A stretch of 64,000 nucleotides of DNA, taken from assembly GCF_000376245.1 (NCBI RefSeq), contig NZ_AQXM01000059.1, forward strand, positions 43,459 through 107,458, written 5' to 3'. The DNA comes from Acaricomes phytoseiuli DSM 14247 (GTDB lineage Bacteria; Actinomycetota; Actinomycetes; Actinomycetales; Micrococcaceae). The notes under the pieces are model-generated. The model searched no databases. It was not told the DNA's origin and worked only from the letters and a program-made list of their open reading frames with translations. The translations under genes were made by a program, and so were the position numbers. Each line of letters begins with the position of its first letter. The stretch's first letter is position 1. Positions 42,821-51,316 of the stretch are shown here, one piece after another.

Positions 42821-42848
42821 TGACGCCAAGTACGTCACATTTATGACG
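42821..42848. promoter_or_regulatory. TGACG/CGTCA inverted repeats upstream of crp
   Basis: TGACG at 42821, CGTCA at 42833 and TGACG at 42844 form two overlapping inverted repeats 55-82 bp before the crp start. The minus strand reads TGTGACG, a Crp-like half site. This could be an autoregulatory site, but the match is partial. Confidence 0.3.
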
Positions 42849-42902
42849 ATTATCTGCAACAATCAGAACTAATTACAGTTTGTTCACCTATCAGGAGAGT
42901 CC

Positions 42903-43580
42903 ATGGACATCGAGGTACTTCGCCGCGCGCCGCTTTTCGCAACCCTTGACGATGAAGCGTTCCGGTTACTGACCGATGAGCTGGCCGAGGTGGACCTCGC
43001 CCGCGGAGCGTCGGTCTTCCATGAGGGCGATCAGGGAGATCAGCTGTATTTCATCGTTTCGGGGAAAGTGAAACTGGGCCGTACCGCACCGGACGGCCGG
43101 GAGTCGCTGCTGGCGATACTGGGCCCGGGCGAGCTGTTCGGCGAAATGGCCCTTTTTGACCCGAGTCCGCGGACCGCGACTGCCACAGCGGTCTCCGAGA
43201 CCCGGCTCGCCGCCCTGCGCAATGAAAGCCTGCGCGCCCTGCTGCAGAGCCGCCCGGAGGTGTCCGCGCAGTTACTGCAGGCCCTCGCCCGGCGGCTACG
43301 ACGCACGAATGACAGCCTGTCGGATCTAGTCTTCTCGGATGTCCCAGGGCGCGTCGCCAAAGCCTTGATTGACCTCTCCGAGCGTTTCGGACGGCCGGCT
43401 ATCGACGGCATCCTAGTGGCGCACGAGCTCACCCAGGAAGAGCTGGCTCAGCTGGTGGGCGCTTCCCGGGAGACCGTGAACAAGGCCCTTGCGGAATTCG
43501 TCCAGCGCGGCTGGCTACGCCTGGAGGCGCGCGCCGTCGTCATTCTCGACGTCAACCGGCTGCGCCAGCGCTCCCGTTAA
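42903..43580 (+). CDS. crp: Crp/Fnr family transcriptional regulator (GlxR-like)
   Basis: A cAMP receptor protein (225 residues) of the actinobacterial GlxR type. The cAMP-binding beta-roll has the phosphate-binding cassette PGELFGEMALFDPSPRTATA (residues 76-95). The C-helix is followed by a winged helix-turn-helix (LTQEELAQLVGASRETVNKA, residues 176-195). CAGGAGAG precedes the ATG. Its likely targets include acs. Confidence 0.95.
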   Translation: MDIEVLRRAPLFATLDDEAFRLLTDELAEVDLARGASVFHEGDQGDQLYFIVSGKVKLGRTAPDGRESLLAILGPGELFGEMALFDPSPRTATATAVSETRLAALRNESLRALLQSRPEVSAQLLQALARRLRRTNDSLSDLVFSDVPGRVAKALIDLSERFGRPAIDGILVAHELTQEELAQLVGASRETVNKALAEFVQRGWLRLEARAVVILDVNRLRQRSR

Positions 43581-43618
43581 TCTCGTCTGGTCTCATCGTC
43601 CCATCGCGCAGTGCGGAA

Positions 43619-43654
43619 CCGAAGGCGTCTACCGATCCCGGCAGACGCCTTCGG
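43619..43654 (+). terminator. crp terminator
   Basis: CCGAAGGCGTCT pairs perfectly with AGACGCCTTCGG around a 12-base loop. It lies 39 bp past the crp stop and overlaps the 3' end of the convergent Nudix gene, so it may serve both. Confidence 0.75.
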
Positions 43655-44570
43655 TGCTGGTGGGGGTATCAATCTCCAGCCAGAATTCACCGTCCTCGGT
43701 GACCAGCCGTGGCTGGAACGCGAGCACGGGCCTGTGGTGGTTGAGGTAGGCGATACATCCGCGTGATCTGGCGATCTTACTCAGGATCAGCTGGCAGCCG
43801 GAGCTGACCAACTGATCCAGCCTGCGGCCCACAGTATTGGCCGCGCCTACGGCGTCCCCGAGTCCGGTGCTCTCCCGCTCCTGCAGCAGATGCGCCGGGC
43901 AGAGCCAGTCCACCCAACCGCTTTTGCTGACCAGCGGTGACGCCGCTTGATGCGCGGGCAGAGCGGCGGCAAAGTACCGGGTGTTGAAGCGGCGATGCGC
44001 GAAGTCCGGGCTGATCCAGTTCATCAGCGGCTTGAGCAGATCTGTACGCAGCGAAAGGCCGTGCTTCCCCAGGAGCTCCTGGAACGTGATGTCCTGGGAT
44101 ACGAGCGCCTCGCGTTTGGCATCCCATTTGGGGGAGGGCGCCACTTCGACCACGGAGGACGTGTAGCTGCCCGCCAGGAGAACCCCGGTCTCTTCGAAGA
44201 CTTCACGGATTGCCGCGACGATATGCAGCCGGGCAAGCCTGGGGTCATCCATGCCCATGGCTTTCGCCCACATCGCCGGGGACGGCCCCAGCCAGCCGAT
44301 CTCGGCTTCGTCTCCGGTCTCGACGCTGCCGCCCGGGAAAGCTATGGTCCCCAGCGGCGAATATCCGCGGTGGTAGCTCAACAAGGCCTTCGGCCCGCGC
44401 GGGCTGTCTCGCAGTAGAACAACAGAGGAAGCGTAACGTGCCTTAGACGGGGTTCGTGCACCGTGCTCCGCCCAGCTCTGGGCAGCATCGAGCTCATCCT
44501 GCCATAGCGGGAAACGGTGCTTACGCGGTGATTCTCCGGGAAAGGCCCGGCGGCTATCTAAACTCAACAA
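43629..44570 (-). CDS. Nudix hydrolase with interrupted Nudix box (NUDT7/19-like)
   Basis: A 313-residue protein. The first half of a Nudix box, FPGGSVETGDE near residue 77, is separated by about 23 residues from its second half REVFEETGVLLAG near residue 122. Such an insertion is known in NUDT19-like acyl-CoA/CoA hydrolases. The C-terminal half is family-specific (WISPDFAHRRFNTRYF). Substrate is not known. It lies between crp and RidA, with its 5' end overlapping the RidA 3' end by 17 bp. Confidence 0.83.
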   Translation of the reverse strand: MLSLDSRRAFPGESPRKHRFPLWQDELDAAQSWAEHGARTPSKARYASSVVLLRDSPRGPKALLSYHRGYSPLGTIAFPGGSVETGDEAEIGWLGPSPAMWAKAMGMDDPRLARLHIVAAIREVFEETGVLLAGSYTSSVVEVAPSPKWDAKREALVSQDITFQELLGKHGLSLRTDLLKPLMNWISPDFAHRRFNTRYFAAALPAHQAASPLVSKSGWVDWLCPAHLLQERESTGLGDAVGAANTVGRRLDQLVSSGCQLILSKIARSRGCIAYLNHHRPVLAFQPRLVTEDGEFWLEIDTPTSTEGVCRDR

Positions 44571-45090
44571 TCAGCTCAACTTCCACCGGCGCGCCCAAGG
44601 GCAGCGCCGCTACTCCTACTGCAGATCTAGCATGGACGCCGGCCTCGCCCAGCACTGTGCCGAGCAGATCCGAAGCTCCGTTGATCACCGCTGGCTGAGC
44701 GGTGAAATCCGCGGCAGATGCCACGAACCCCACCAGCTTGACGACCCTGGTGATCCGGTCCAGATCGCCGATCATGCTCTTCACCGCGGCGAGGGCGTTC
44801 ACAACGCAGATCTCAGCGGCTTTCTGCGCGGCCTCCAGGGAGACTACCTGTTCTGTGTGCCCTGCGCCATGAGCAGCAGCATCCGCTTGCGGCGCTTTGG
44901 CTTGACCGACTTTCCCTTGGGCAACGAGTTTCCCGCCGACAAGAGGCAACTGGCCGGAGGTAAAGACCAGATCACCGCTGATGACGGCCGGTACATAAGA
45001 GGCGAGAGGGGCCGGGGCTTCAGGGAGTTCCTGGCCCAGTTCAGCAAGACGGCGCTCGACCGCTGACACTGCGGAACCAGCCTGAGTCAT
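44554..45090 (-). CDS. RidA family protein (YjgF/UK114)
   Basis: A 178-residue member of the Rid family, whose archetype hydrolyses reactive enamines/imines to ketones and ammonia. The fold is marked by VFTSGQLPLVGG near residue 40, AAEICVVNALAAVK near residue 91 and the end motif ALPLGAPVEVELIVE. The Arg at the catalytic position of RidA proper (usually in a C-terminal INGSR or similar) is not evident, so it belongs to a divergent subgroup. The start overlaps the DUF4177 stop (TAATG). Confidence 0.87.
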   Translation of the reverse strand: MTQAGSAVSAVERRLAELGQELPEAPAPLASYVPAVISGDLVFTSGQLPLVGGKLVAQGKVGQAKAPQADAAAHGAGHTEQVVSLEAAQKAAEICVVNALAAVKSMIGDLDRITRVVKLVGFVASAADFTAQPAVINGASDLLGTVLGEAGVHARSAVGVAALPLGAPVEVELIVEFR

Positions 45091-45245
45091 TACTGTTTCT
45101 GCCGCTTCAGATAGGCGACCAGGCCGTTACCCTGGGGGCCAGGAACTACCTGGACGAGCTCCCAGCCGTCGGCACCCCATTGATCAAGAATCTGCTTCGT
45201 CGCATGGACGATCAAGGGGACAGTTGCATACTCCCAAGTGGTCAT
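45090..45245 (-). CDS. DUF4177 small protein
   Basis: A 51-residue protein with the motif WEYATVPLIVHATKQILDQW and GADGWELVQVVPGP typical of actinobacterial DUF4177 proteins. Function is unknown. ATG 45245 (MTTWEYA) is preceded by GGTGA; an ATG at 45257 is also in frame. A longer upstream reading frame to 45626 is antisense to the PBP gene and is rejected. It is coupled to RidA by overlapping stop and start. Confidence 0.85.
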   Translation of the reverse strand: MTTWEYATVPLIVHATKQILDQWGADGWELVQVVPGPQGNGLVAYLKRQKQ

Positions 45246-45269
45246 AGGAATCACCATAGCTTGCCCCGT

Positions 45270-45275
45270 TAGACT
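45270..45275 (+). promoter_or_regulatory. -10 box (TAGACT) before the PBP gene
   Basis: TAGACT ends 6 bp before the ATG at 45282, the leaderless geometry. GAGA within the spacer is too close to the ATG for a normal ribosome binding site. Confidence 0.45.
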
Positions 45276-45281
45276 AGAGAA

Positions 45282-47600
45282 ATGGCAGAACGCAAGAACC
45301 CCTTTCTGGACACCGCTACAACGATGGGGAAACTCTTCGGTTTCTTCTCGGTGAGCCTGCTCTGCGGTGTGCTGGTCGCCGGGCTCATGGTGCCGGTAGT
45401 GGCCGCCACCAGCAGCGCCGCAACGACGTCCATCAGCGCTGTGGGCGAGCTGCCCAATGAGTTGAAGATCGACGCCCCCGCCCAAGGCACCAGGATCCTG
45501 GCGGCAGACGGTTCGCTGATCGCGAATATGTACTTCCAGAACCGCACCCCGGTAAATCTCGATCAAATGTCGCCGTACATCAAGAACGCTGTGGTAGCGA
45601 TCGAAGATGAGCGCTTCTACCAACACGGCGGCGTGGACGGCACCGGCTTGGTCCGGGCAGTGGTCGCCTCTGCTTTCGGCCAGCGTCAGGGCGCTTCCAC
45701 GATCACTCAGCAGTACGTGAACAACGTGATCTTCCAGACTCTCGAGGCGCAGGGCCGCAGTGATGAGATCCGCCTCGGCGCAGCCAAGGGCGTCGCGGAT
45801 AAGATCCGCGAGATCAAGCTGGCTGTCTCCCTCGAGGAGCAGTACAGCAAAGAGGACATCCTCAAGGGCTATCTGAACATCGTGAACTTCGCCAATGGCA
45901 GCTACGGGGTTCAGGCTGCTGCCCAGTACTACTTCCAGATCGATGCCAAGGACCTGACGCTAGCGCAGTCCGCTCTGCTGGCCGGTATCGTGAATAGCCC
46001 GAGTTATTACGACCCGGTGCGGAATCCGGATAACGCCCAAGCCCGTCGGGACGAAGTGCTCGGCAAGATGCTGCAGCAAGGCATGATCCAGCAGGCGGAA
46101 TACGATGCCGCTATTGCGGAACCGATCACCGTGACCCAGAACCCGGCACCGAACGGCTGCGTGGCCTCCGCCACGGCCCCATTCTTCTGCGATTACGTCA
46201 GCAACGTCATCCTCAACGACTCCGCCTACGGAGCTACCCAAGAAGATCGGCAGCAGCTTCTGCTGCAGGGCGGCCTGACGATCACTACGACCCTGGATTC
46301 CGGGGCGCAGGCCAAGGCGCAGGAGCAGGTCAACAACACCATCCCGGCCGCAGAGCTGGCGGAGACGAGCCGTGGCGCTGCGATCACCAGCATCGAACCG
46401 GGTACCGGTAAGGTCCGGGCGATGGCGCAGAACTTCCAGATGTCGCCGCAGCAGGCCCCAGGGCAGACCTCGTATAACTTCAATGTGCCGAAAATCGATA
46501 AAGAGGGCAATTCACTGGGCGGCCTGGGCACGATGCAGGTCGGCTCGACCATGAAGCCCTTCACCTTCGCCTCCTGGCTGGACGCGGGCAAGTCGATGAA
46601 CACGGTTGTCGATGGGACCAGGCGGGATTACCCGATGTCGTTCCGCTGGACGAACTCCTGCGGTACCACGAGCAGCAACTTCACCGGCACAAATATCCTG
46701 CAGAATGATGGTGACCGGAACTACCGTTCAATGTCTGTACTGCAGGGCCTGACCTCGTCTGTCAACACCATCACTTTCGCCAGCGCCGCGCAGCTGGACT
46801 TCTGCAATATCCAGAAGATGACGGAAGCCGCGGGACTCCGTGATGGTGAAACTGGTGATCCCATCAACTTCAATGAGGCAGCGATGCTCTTGGGCTCGAC
46901 CGGCATTGCCCCGTTGACCATGGCGAACTCCTTCGCCACCTTCGCCAATAACGGCACTTACTGCACGCCGATCGTTCTGGAGTCCGTGAAGACTCCTTCT
47001 GGTGAAGAGCTTCCGGTGCCGCAGTCTGAATGCACTCAGACCATTAAGTCGGAAGTCGCTAACGGCGTGATGTACGGGCTGAAGGAAGTCGTGACCCGGG
47101 GCTCTGGTGCCCTTGTCCGGCCTACCATCAATAGTTCCTACGACATCGGCGTGAAGACGGGTACCACTAACTACGGTATCGATACCTGGATGGTCGGCAC
47201 CACGAGCGGGTTGGCTACGGCCTCCTGGTTCGGCAGCCCCACCGGAAGCTTGGCTGAAGAGTATCGGAATCAGCGGATCAACATCAATGGTCAGTATTAT
47301 GCACAGCTAGACGGCTCTCAGATCGCCGGTACCGCGTTCTCGAATTACATGAATGCCATTGCACCGGGCTATAACACCGACCTCTTCCCTGCACCTCCGC
47401 AGGAGATGATCAACGGGCGGTCATCACAGCAGAACAATAACAACAACTCCGTCCGCCCGCCATCAACTAATAACGCTACTCCCCGGCCTGTGGCTCCCCC
47501 AGCCAGCGCGCCGCCCGTCAACTCAGCGCCTCCTGCAGCACCCCCAGCCCCCGGGGGCAATAATTCCAGGGATGGGGGAGCTGAGGGAAGCAATCCTTGA
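45282..47600 (+). CDS. class A penicillin-binding protein
   Basis: A bifunctional peptidoglycan synthase (772 residues). After a short cytoplasmic tail and one membrane helix, the GT51 glycosyltransferase domain carries VAIEDERFYQHGGVD and GASTITQQYVNN. The transpeptidase domain has the active site STMKPF (SxxK), SSVN (SxN) and KTGTTN (KTG). The C-terminus is a Pro/Ala/Asn-rich tail of about 65 residues without PASTA repeats. It is a PonA2-like enzyme. Its stop overlaps the metallophosphoesterase start by 4 bp. Confidence 0.94.
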   Translation: MAERKNPFLDTATTMGKLFGFFSVSLLCGVLVAGLMVPVVAATSSAATTSISAVGELPNELKIDAPAQGTRILAADGSLIANMYFQNRTPVNLDQMSPYIKNAVVAIEDERFYQHGGVDGTGLVRAVVASAFGQRQGASTITQQYVNNVIFQTLEAQGRSDEIRLGAAKGVADKIREIKLAVSLEEQYSKEDILKGYLNIVNFANGSYGVQAAAQYYFQIDAKDLTLAQSALLAGIVNSPSYYDPVRNPDNAQARRDEVLGKMLQQGMIQQAEYDAAIAEPITVTQNPAPNGCVASATAPFFCDYVSNVILNDSAYGATQEDRQQLLLQGGLTITTTLDSGAQAKAQEQVNNTIPAAELAETSRGAAITSIEPGTGKVRAMAQNFQMSPQQAPGQTSYNFNVPKIDKEGNSLGGLGTMQVGSTMKPFTFASWLDAGKSMNTVVDGTRRDYPMSFRWTNSCGTTSSNFTGTNILQNDGDRNYRSMSVLQGLTSSVNTITFASAAQLDFCNIQKMTEAAGLRDGETGDPINFNEAAMLLGSTGIAPLTMANSFATFANNGTYCTPIVLESVKTPSGEELPVPQSECTQTIKSEVANGVMYGLKEVVTRGSGALVRPTINSSYDIGVKTGTTNYGIDTWMVGTTSGLATASWFGSPTGSLAEEYRNQRININGQYYAQLDGSQIAGTAFSNYMNAIAPGYNTDLFPAPPQEMINGRSSQQNNNNNSVRPPSTNNATPRPVAPPASAPPVNSAPPAAPPAPGGNNSRDGGAEGSNP

Positions 47601-48589
47601 GCCCCCGCACAGAGGAAGCAGGCAGTCCTCGACGGCCCTGGTTGAAGGGCTTAGGCGGTGCCCTGGCGCTGGGGGCTGCATGCGTTGCCTATGGCACTCT
47701 GATCGAACGGAACTGGTTCACGGTGCGTTACGAGACCGTGCCGGTTCTTCCGCCAGGGGCCGAGCCGGTCAAGGTACTGCATCTATCCGATATTCACCTG
47801 AACATCGGGCAGCATTGGAAAATGGCGTGGCTGCGGAGTCTGGCCGAGCTGGAACCGGACCTCGTAGTCAACACCGGGGATAATCTCACTCACCCGCAGG
47901 CCATTGCCCCGCTGCTGTCGGCATTGCGCCCGCTGACGGATCTGCCCGGGGTCTTCGTCCCGGGGTCCAATGACTATTACGCACCGAAGCTCAAGAACCC
48001 TGCGAGCTACTTCTTCGGCCCATCGAGCCTTAGTGTCCGCTCTAGCTCTAGCAGCTCTGGGAAACTCGCTCAGCGTGAGCTGGATACCGAGCGCATGCAT
48101 GCCGGTTTCGAAGCCGCCGGGTGGGCCAATGTAACCAATCGTCATCATTACCTGATGCTGAACGGAACCCGCTTCAATTTCAGCGGTGTGGACGATCCGC
48201 ATTTGAACCGGGAGAAGTACGCAGGCTGGCCGAGCAGCACCAGTGACCAGACGTCGGAGCAGCCGGTGCGTATCGCTCTGGCGCATGCCCCTTATCAGCG
48301 CGTGCTCGATCATTTCACCGGGGAAGGAGCGGGCCTGATCCTGGCTGGGCACACTCATGGCGGGCAGCTGCGCATCCCCGGCTACGGCGCTCTGGTGAGC
48401 AACTGCGATCTGCCACCGGCACAGGCCAGAGGGCTAACAGAGTGGCGAAGCGGAAAGCACCGAGCACCGCTGAATGTCTCCGGCGGCATCGGCACCTCCC
48501 GCTTCGCCCCTATCCGCTTCGCGTGCAGACCGGAAGCGGTGTTAATAACTTTGGTCGGCCGCTCCGAAGCATCAAGCGATGGGCGTTGA
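47597..48589 (+). CDS. metallophosphoesterase, YkuE-like
   Basis: A calcineurin-like phosphoesterase (330 residues) with one N-terminal transmembrane helix (about residues 15-35), so the catalytic domain probably faces outside. Metal-binding motifs: LHLSDIHLN (DxH) near residue 60, VVNTGDNL (GD) near 95, PGSNDYYAP (variant of GNHD, with Ser in place of Gly or Asn positions), and LAGHTHGGQL (GHTH) near 255. It starts with TTG and overlaps the PBP gene (TTGA), so the two are co-translated. Confidence 0.9.
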   Translation: MSPRTEEAGSPRRPWLKGLGGALALGAACVAYGTLIERNWFTVRYETVPVLPPGAEPVKVLHLSDIHLNIGQHWKMAWLRSLAELEPDLVVNTGDNLTHPQAIAPLLSALRPLTDLPGVFVPGSNDYYAPKLKNPASYFFGPSSLSVRSSSSSSGKLAQRELDTERMHAGFEAAGWANVTNRHHYLMLNGTRFNFSGVDDPHLNREKYAGWPSSTSDQTSEQPVRIALAHAPYQRVLDHFTGEGAGLILAGHTHGGQLRIPGYGALVSNCDLPPAQARGLTEWRSGKHRAPLNVSGGIGTSRFAPIRFACRPEAVLITLVGRSEASSDGR

Positions 48590-48706
48590 TCCGAAAGCAG
48601 ACTGCGCCATAGAGTGTACGAGGTTTCGTAAGGCCCTCTTTCTCACGGCTCAGGTTCTACTCAGCGCAGCCTGAGAGCATAATGAAGCTTATCGGAGGGA
48701 AAAGCC

Positions 48707-49348
48707 ATGAATACTATGCAGAAGACGTCTCGCTCTTTCCGTAACTGGGCTGGGTTGGCGTGGATGCTCGCCCTCCCCTTCTCCGCCGTGGTCACGGTCA
48801 TCATCTGGAACGACGCTCCGCACGCCGGGGCCTCCGGTATCCCGCTCACCCTGCTGAGCTCACTGACTTTGCTGACCCTCCTGACCGTAGGCGTGTACCG
48901 TTCGGCGAGCAGCACTACTTCCAGGAATCACGCTGAACAGTCCCCCGGCGCGGCACAGCGCAGGAGCAGCGGTATCACTCGGCGGCATTTCTGGGCCGGT
49001 TACTCTTCGGCTCTGATCGCCAGCGTGATCGCCGGGGGAATCGGGGCTTTCGCAGGGGCCGCGACTTTCCTGGCCGGTATCGCTGGAAGCAATTCCACGC
49101 AGGCACCGGCACAGCTGTTCACCGCTTTCGCTCTGCTGTCCATCCCGCTCGCGTTAGCGCTCCTGGCACCGCTGAGCCTCGTCACCAAACTACGCCGCTG
49201 GACTCCGGGGAAAGCTGCCTGGCGGCATCTGGTCACGGCCAGCCTGGCCATCGGCATCGGGGCATCTGCGCTGAGCGCCGCACAGGCCTCAGTCGCCTCC
49301 CCCGAGGTCGGCACCACCGCATCAGCGACGCAGTCCGTTTCCGACTGA
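48707..49348 (+). CDS. hypothetical membrane protein
   Basis: A 213-residue protein with about five hydrophobic segments: residues 16-31, 46-64 after a short loop, then 100-124, 135-157 and 170-192. A small Ser/Arg-rich loop (about residues 68-92) lies after the second helix. I do not recognise the family. GGAGGG is well spaced before the ATG. A near-palindromic hairpin follows at 49403-49426. Confidence 0.7.
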   Translation: MNTMQKTSRSFRNWAGLAWMLALPFSAVVTVIIWNDAPHAGASGIPLTLLSSLTLLTLLTVGVYRSASSTTSRNHAEQSPGAAQRRSSGITRRHFWAGYSSALIASVIAGGIGAFAGAATFLAGIAGSNSTQAPAQLFTAFALLSIPLALALLAPLSLVTKLRRWTPGKAAWRHLVTASLAIGIGASALSAAQASVASPEVGTTASATQSVSD

Positions 49349-49402
49349 CGCTCCGGCCCCTGAGTAGGAGTAGGATGTTTAATCCGGTCACCTGACCCGC
49401 CC

Positions 49403-49426
49403 CGCCGCTGCTGATCAGCCGCGGCG
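49403..49426. terminator. GC-rich near-perfect palindrome after the hypothetical membrane protein
   Basis: CGCCGCTGCTGA pairs with TCAGCCGCGGCG with one mismatch. It lies 55 bp beyond the stop of the 48707 gene and 64 bp before the ABC gene. A TAGGAT box at 49371-49376 lies upstream of it, so it could instead be in the 5' leader of the ABC operon. Confidence 0.45.
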
Positions 49427-49489
49427 AAACCTCATCTGAGCCAGGAACCGGGATCAGCCACCGCCAGCTACCGTCCCGAGAACTGACAC

Positions 49490-51316
49490 ATGACCGCCAC
49501 TGCTCCGCCGCCCTCGAACCACCTGCTGCGCCGCCTCTTCCCGGTGCTCAAGCCCATTCTGCCGCGCCTGATCTTCGGCCTGATCAGCGCCCTGGCCGCA
49601 AGCATCGTCGCCCTGCTCATCCCCCAGGTCTACCAAACCCTGATCAACTCGGCGCTGTCTCCCGGAGGGGAGAGCACCAGGGTCTGGTTCGCAGCAGGGC
49701 TCGTCCTGCTCCTGGGCGTCCTTGAGGCCACATTCATCGCCTTACGGCGGTTCTTAGTGGTCGGCCCGGCCACCACCGTGGAAACCAGTATGCGGACCTC
49801 CTTCTACCGTCAGCTGCAGCAGCTCAGCCTGGCTTTTCACGATCGCTGGGGTTCAGGACAGCTGCTCAGCCGATCCATGACGGATCTGAATCTGTTCCGA
49901 CGCTGGCTCGCCTTCGGCGCGATCATGCTGGTGGTCACCACCTTCACGGTAATCCTCGGCACAGTGCTGCTCTTCACGCTCAGCTGGGTTCTTGCACTGA
50001 TCTTCGTCATGGTGGCCATCCCGCTGATCATCAACGGCTTCCGGTTCAGCCGCTACTACCGCCAGATCAGCAGACGGAGCCAGGATCAGGCCGGAGATCT
50101 GGCGACAGCGGTGGAGGAATCGGTCCACGGCATCCGGATTCTCAAGGCCTTCGGCCGCAGCAGGGAAGCCCTCGCGAGTTTCAGCGAGCAGGCAGAACAG
50201 CTCCGGGGCACGGAGATCCGCAAGGCTAAGTCTTTGGCCGTCTTCTCCCTGGTGGTCACGCTCCTGCCGGAATTGGCTCTAGGCACCGGGCTCATCCTGG
50301 GGGGGCTCCTGGTAGCCGCGGGAGAGCTGAGCATCGGCGGCCTCGTAGCGTTTTTCGCCACCGCCGCCATCATGACCGGGCCGGTGGAAAGCATCGGCCC
50401 GCTGCTGGCGATGACCCTGAGCAGTCGGACCGCGTTGGAGCGGTATTTCGAGGTCATGGATACGTCACCGGAGATCACCGACCCGGCTCAGCCGCGGGAA
50501 CCGGCCGCCCCGCATGGCGAGCTGGTGCTGGATCAGCTGCGGTTCCGCTATCCAGGCGCTGATGCGGAGGTGCTCGCCGGAGTGGATCTGACTATCCGCC
50601 CGGGCGAGACCATGGCTCTGGTCGGAGTCACCGGATCCGGCAAGAGCACCCTGCTCCACCTCATCCCCAGGCTCTACGAGGCCAGTGGGGGATCCATTCG
50701 GATCGATGGCGTAGATATTCGCGATCTTCCACTGGAGGCCTTGCGCACCATGGTATCCATCGCCTTCGAGGACACGATCCTCTTCTCCGCAACGGTCCGG
50801 GAGAATGTGCTACTGGGACTCAGCCCCGAACTCGCGCAGCAGGAAGCCGAGGCCATCCTCACCGAGGCTTTGGACGTCGCGCAGGCGGATTTCGCCTATA
50901 CCCTCCCCGAAGGGCTCAACACCACGATCGGCGAACAAGGCCTCAGCCTCTCCGGCGGGCAGCGGCAACGGCTCGCACTGGCCCGAGCCATCGCCGCGAA
51001 GCCGGCGATCCTGGTTCTCGATGATCCGCTTTCCGCTCTCGATGTGGCTACCGAAGAACGAGTGGAAGCCCGGTTGCGCGAAGTGCTCGCGGGGACCACC
51101 ACGCTCATCGTGGCGCACCGGCCTTCTACCGTCGCCCTGGCGGATCGGGTGGCGTTACTGCAGGACGGCCGGGTGAGCGCGGTGGGGACGCATGCCGAGC
51201 TGATGGCCGGCAACGCCCATTACCGTCACGTACTCGCTGACCTCGGCAACGGGCAGGATGCCGAACAAGAACAAACCGTCGCCCAGAGCACCGAGTCGGA
51301 AGGAGTGGCACCGTGA
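49490..51316 (+). CDS. ABC exporter subunit 1, fused membrane and ATPase domains
   Basis: A type IV ABC exporter half-transporter (608 residues). Six helices cover about residues 25-310; the nucleotide-binding domain has Walker [12 protein letters not shown] near residue 382, signature [16 protein letters not shown] near 485 and Walker [12 protein letters not shown] near 507. The residue after the Walker B Asp is Asp instead of the catalytic Glu, so this half lacks the normal hydrolytic base. The 4-bp overlap with the next gene indicates a heterodimeric partner. The exported substrate is unknown. Confidence 0.93.
   Translation: MTATAPPPSNHLLRRLFPVLKPILPRLIFGLISALAASIVALLIPQVYQTLINSALSPGGESTRVWFAAGLVLLLGVLEATFIALRRFLVVGPATTVETSMRTSFYRQLQQLSLAFHDRWGSGQLLSRSMTDLNLFRRWLAFGAIMLVVTTFTVILGTVLLFTLSWVLALIFVMVAIPLIINGFRFSRYYRQISRRSQDQAGDLATAVEESVHGIRILKAFGRSREALASFSEQAEQLRGTEIRKAKSLAVFSLVVTLLPELALGTGLILGGLLVAAGELSIGGLVAFFATAAIMTGPVESIGPLLAMTLSSRTALERYFEVMDTSPEITDPAQPREPAAPHGELVLDQLRFRYPGADAEVLAGVDLTIRPGETMALVGVTGSGKSTLLHLIPRLYEASGGSIRIDGVDIRDLPLEALRTMVSIAFEDTILFSATVRENVLLGLSPELAQQEAEAILTEALDVAQADFAYTLPEGLNTTIGEQGLSLSGGQRQRLALARAIAAKPAILVLDDPLSALDVATEERVEARLREVLAGTTTLIVAHRPSTVALADRVALLQDGRVSAVGTHAELMAGNAHYRHVLADLGNGQDAEQEQTVAQSTESEGVAP

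Noticed and set aside
45246..45626. Upstream extension of the DUF4177 gene
   Set aside because: The extension is antisense to the start of the PBP gene, and DUF4177 proteins normally start at the MTTWEYA position.
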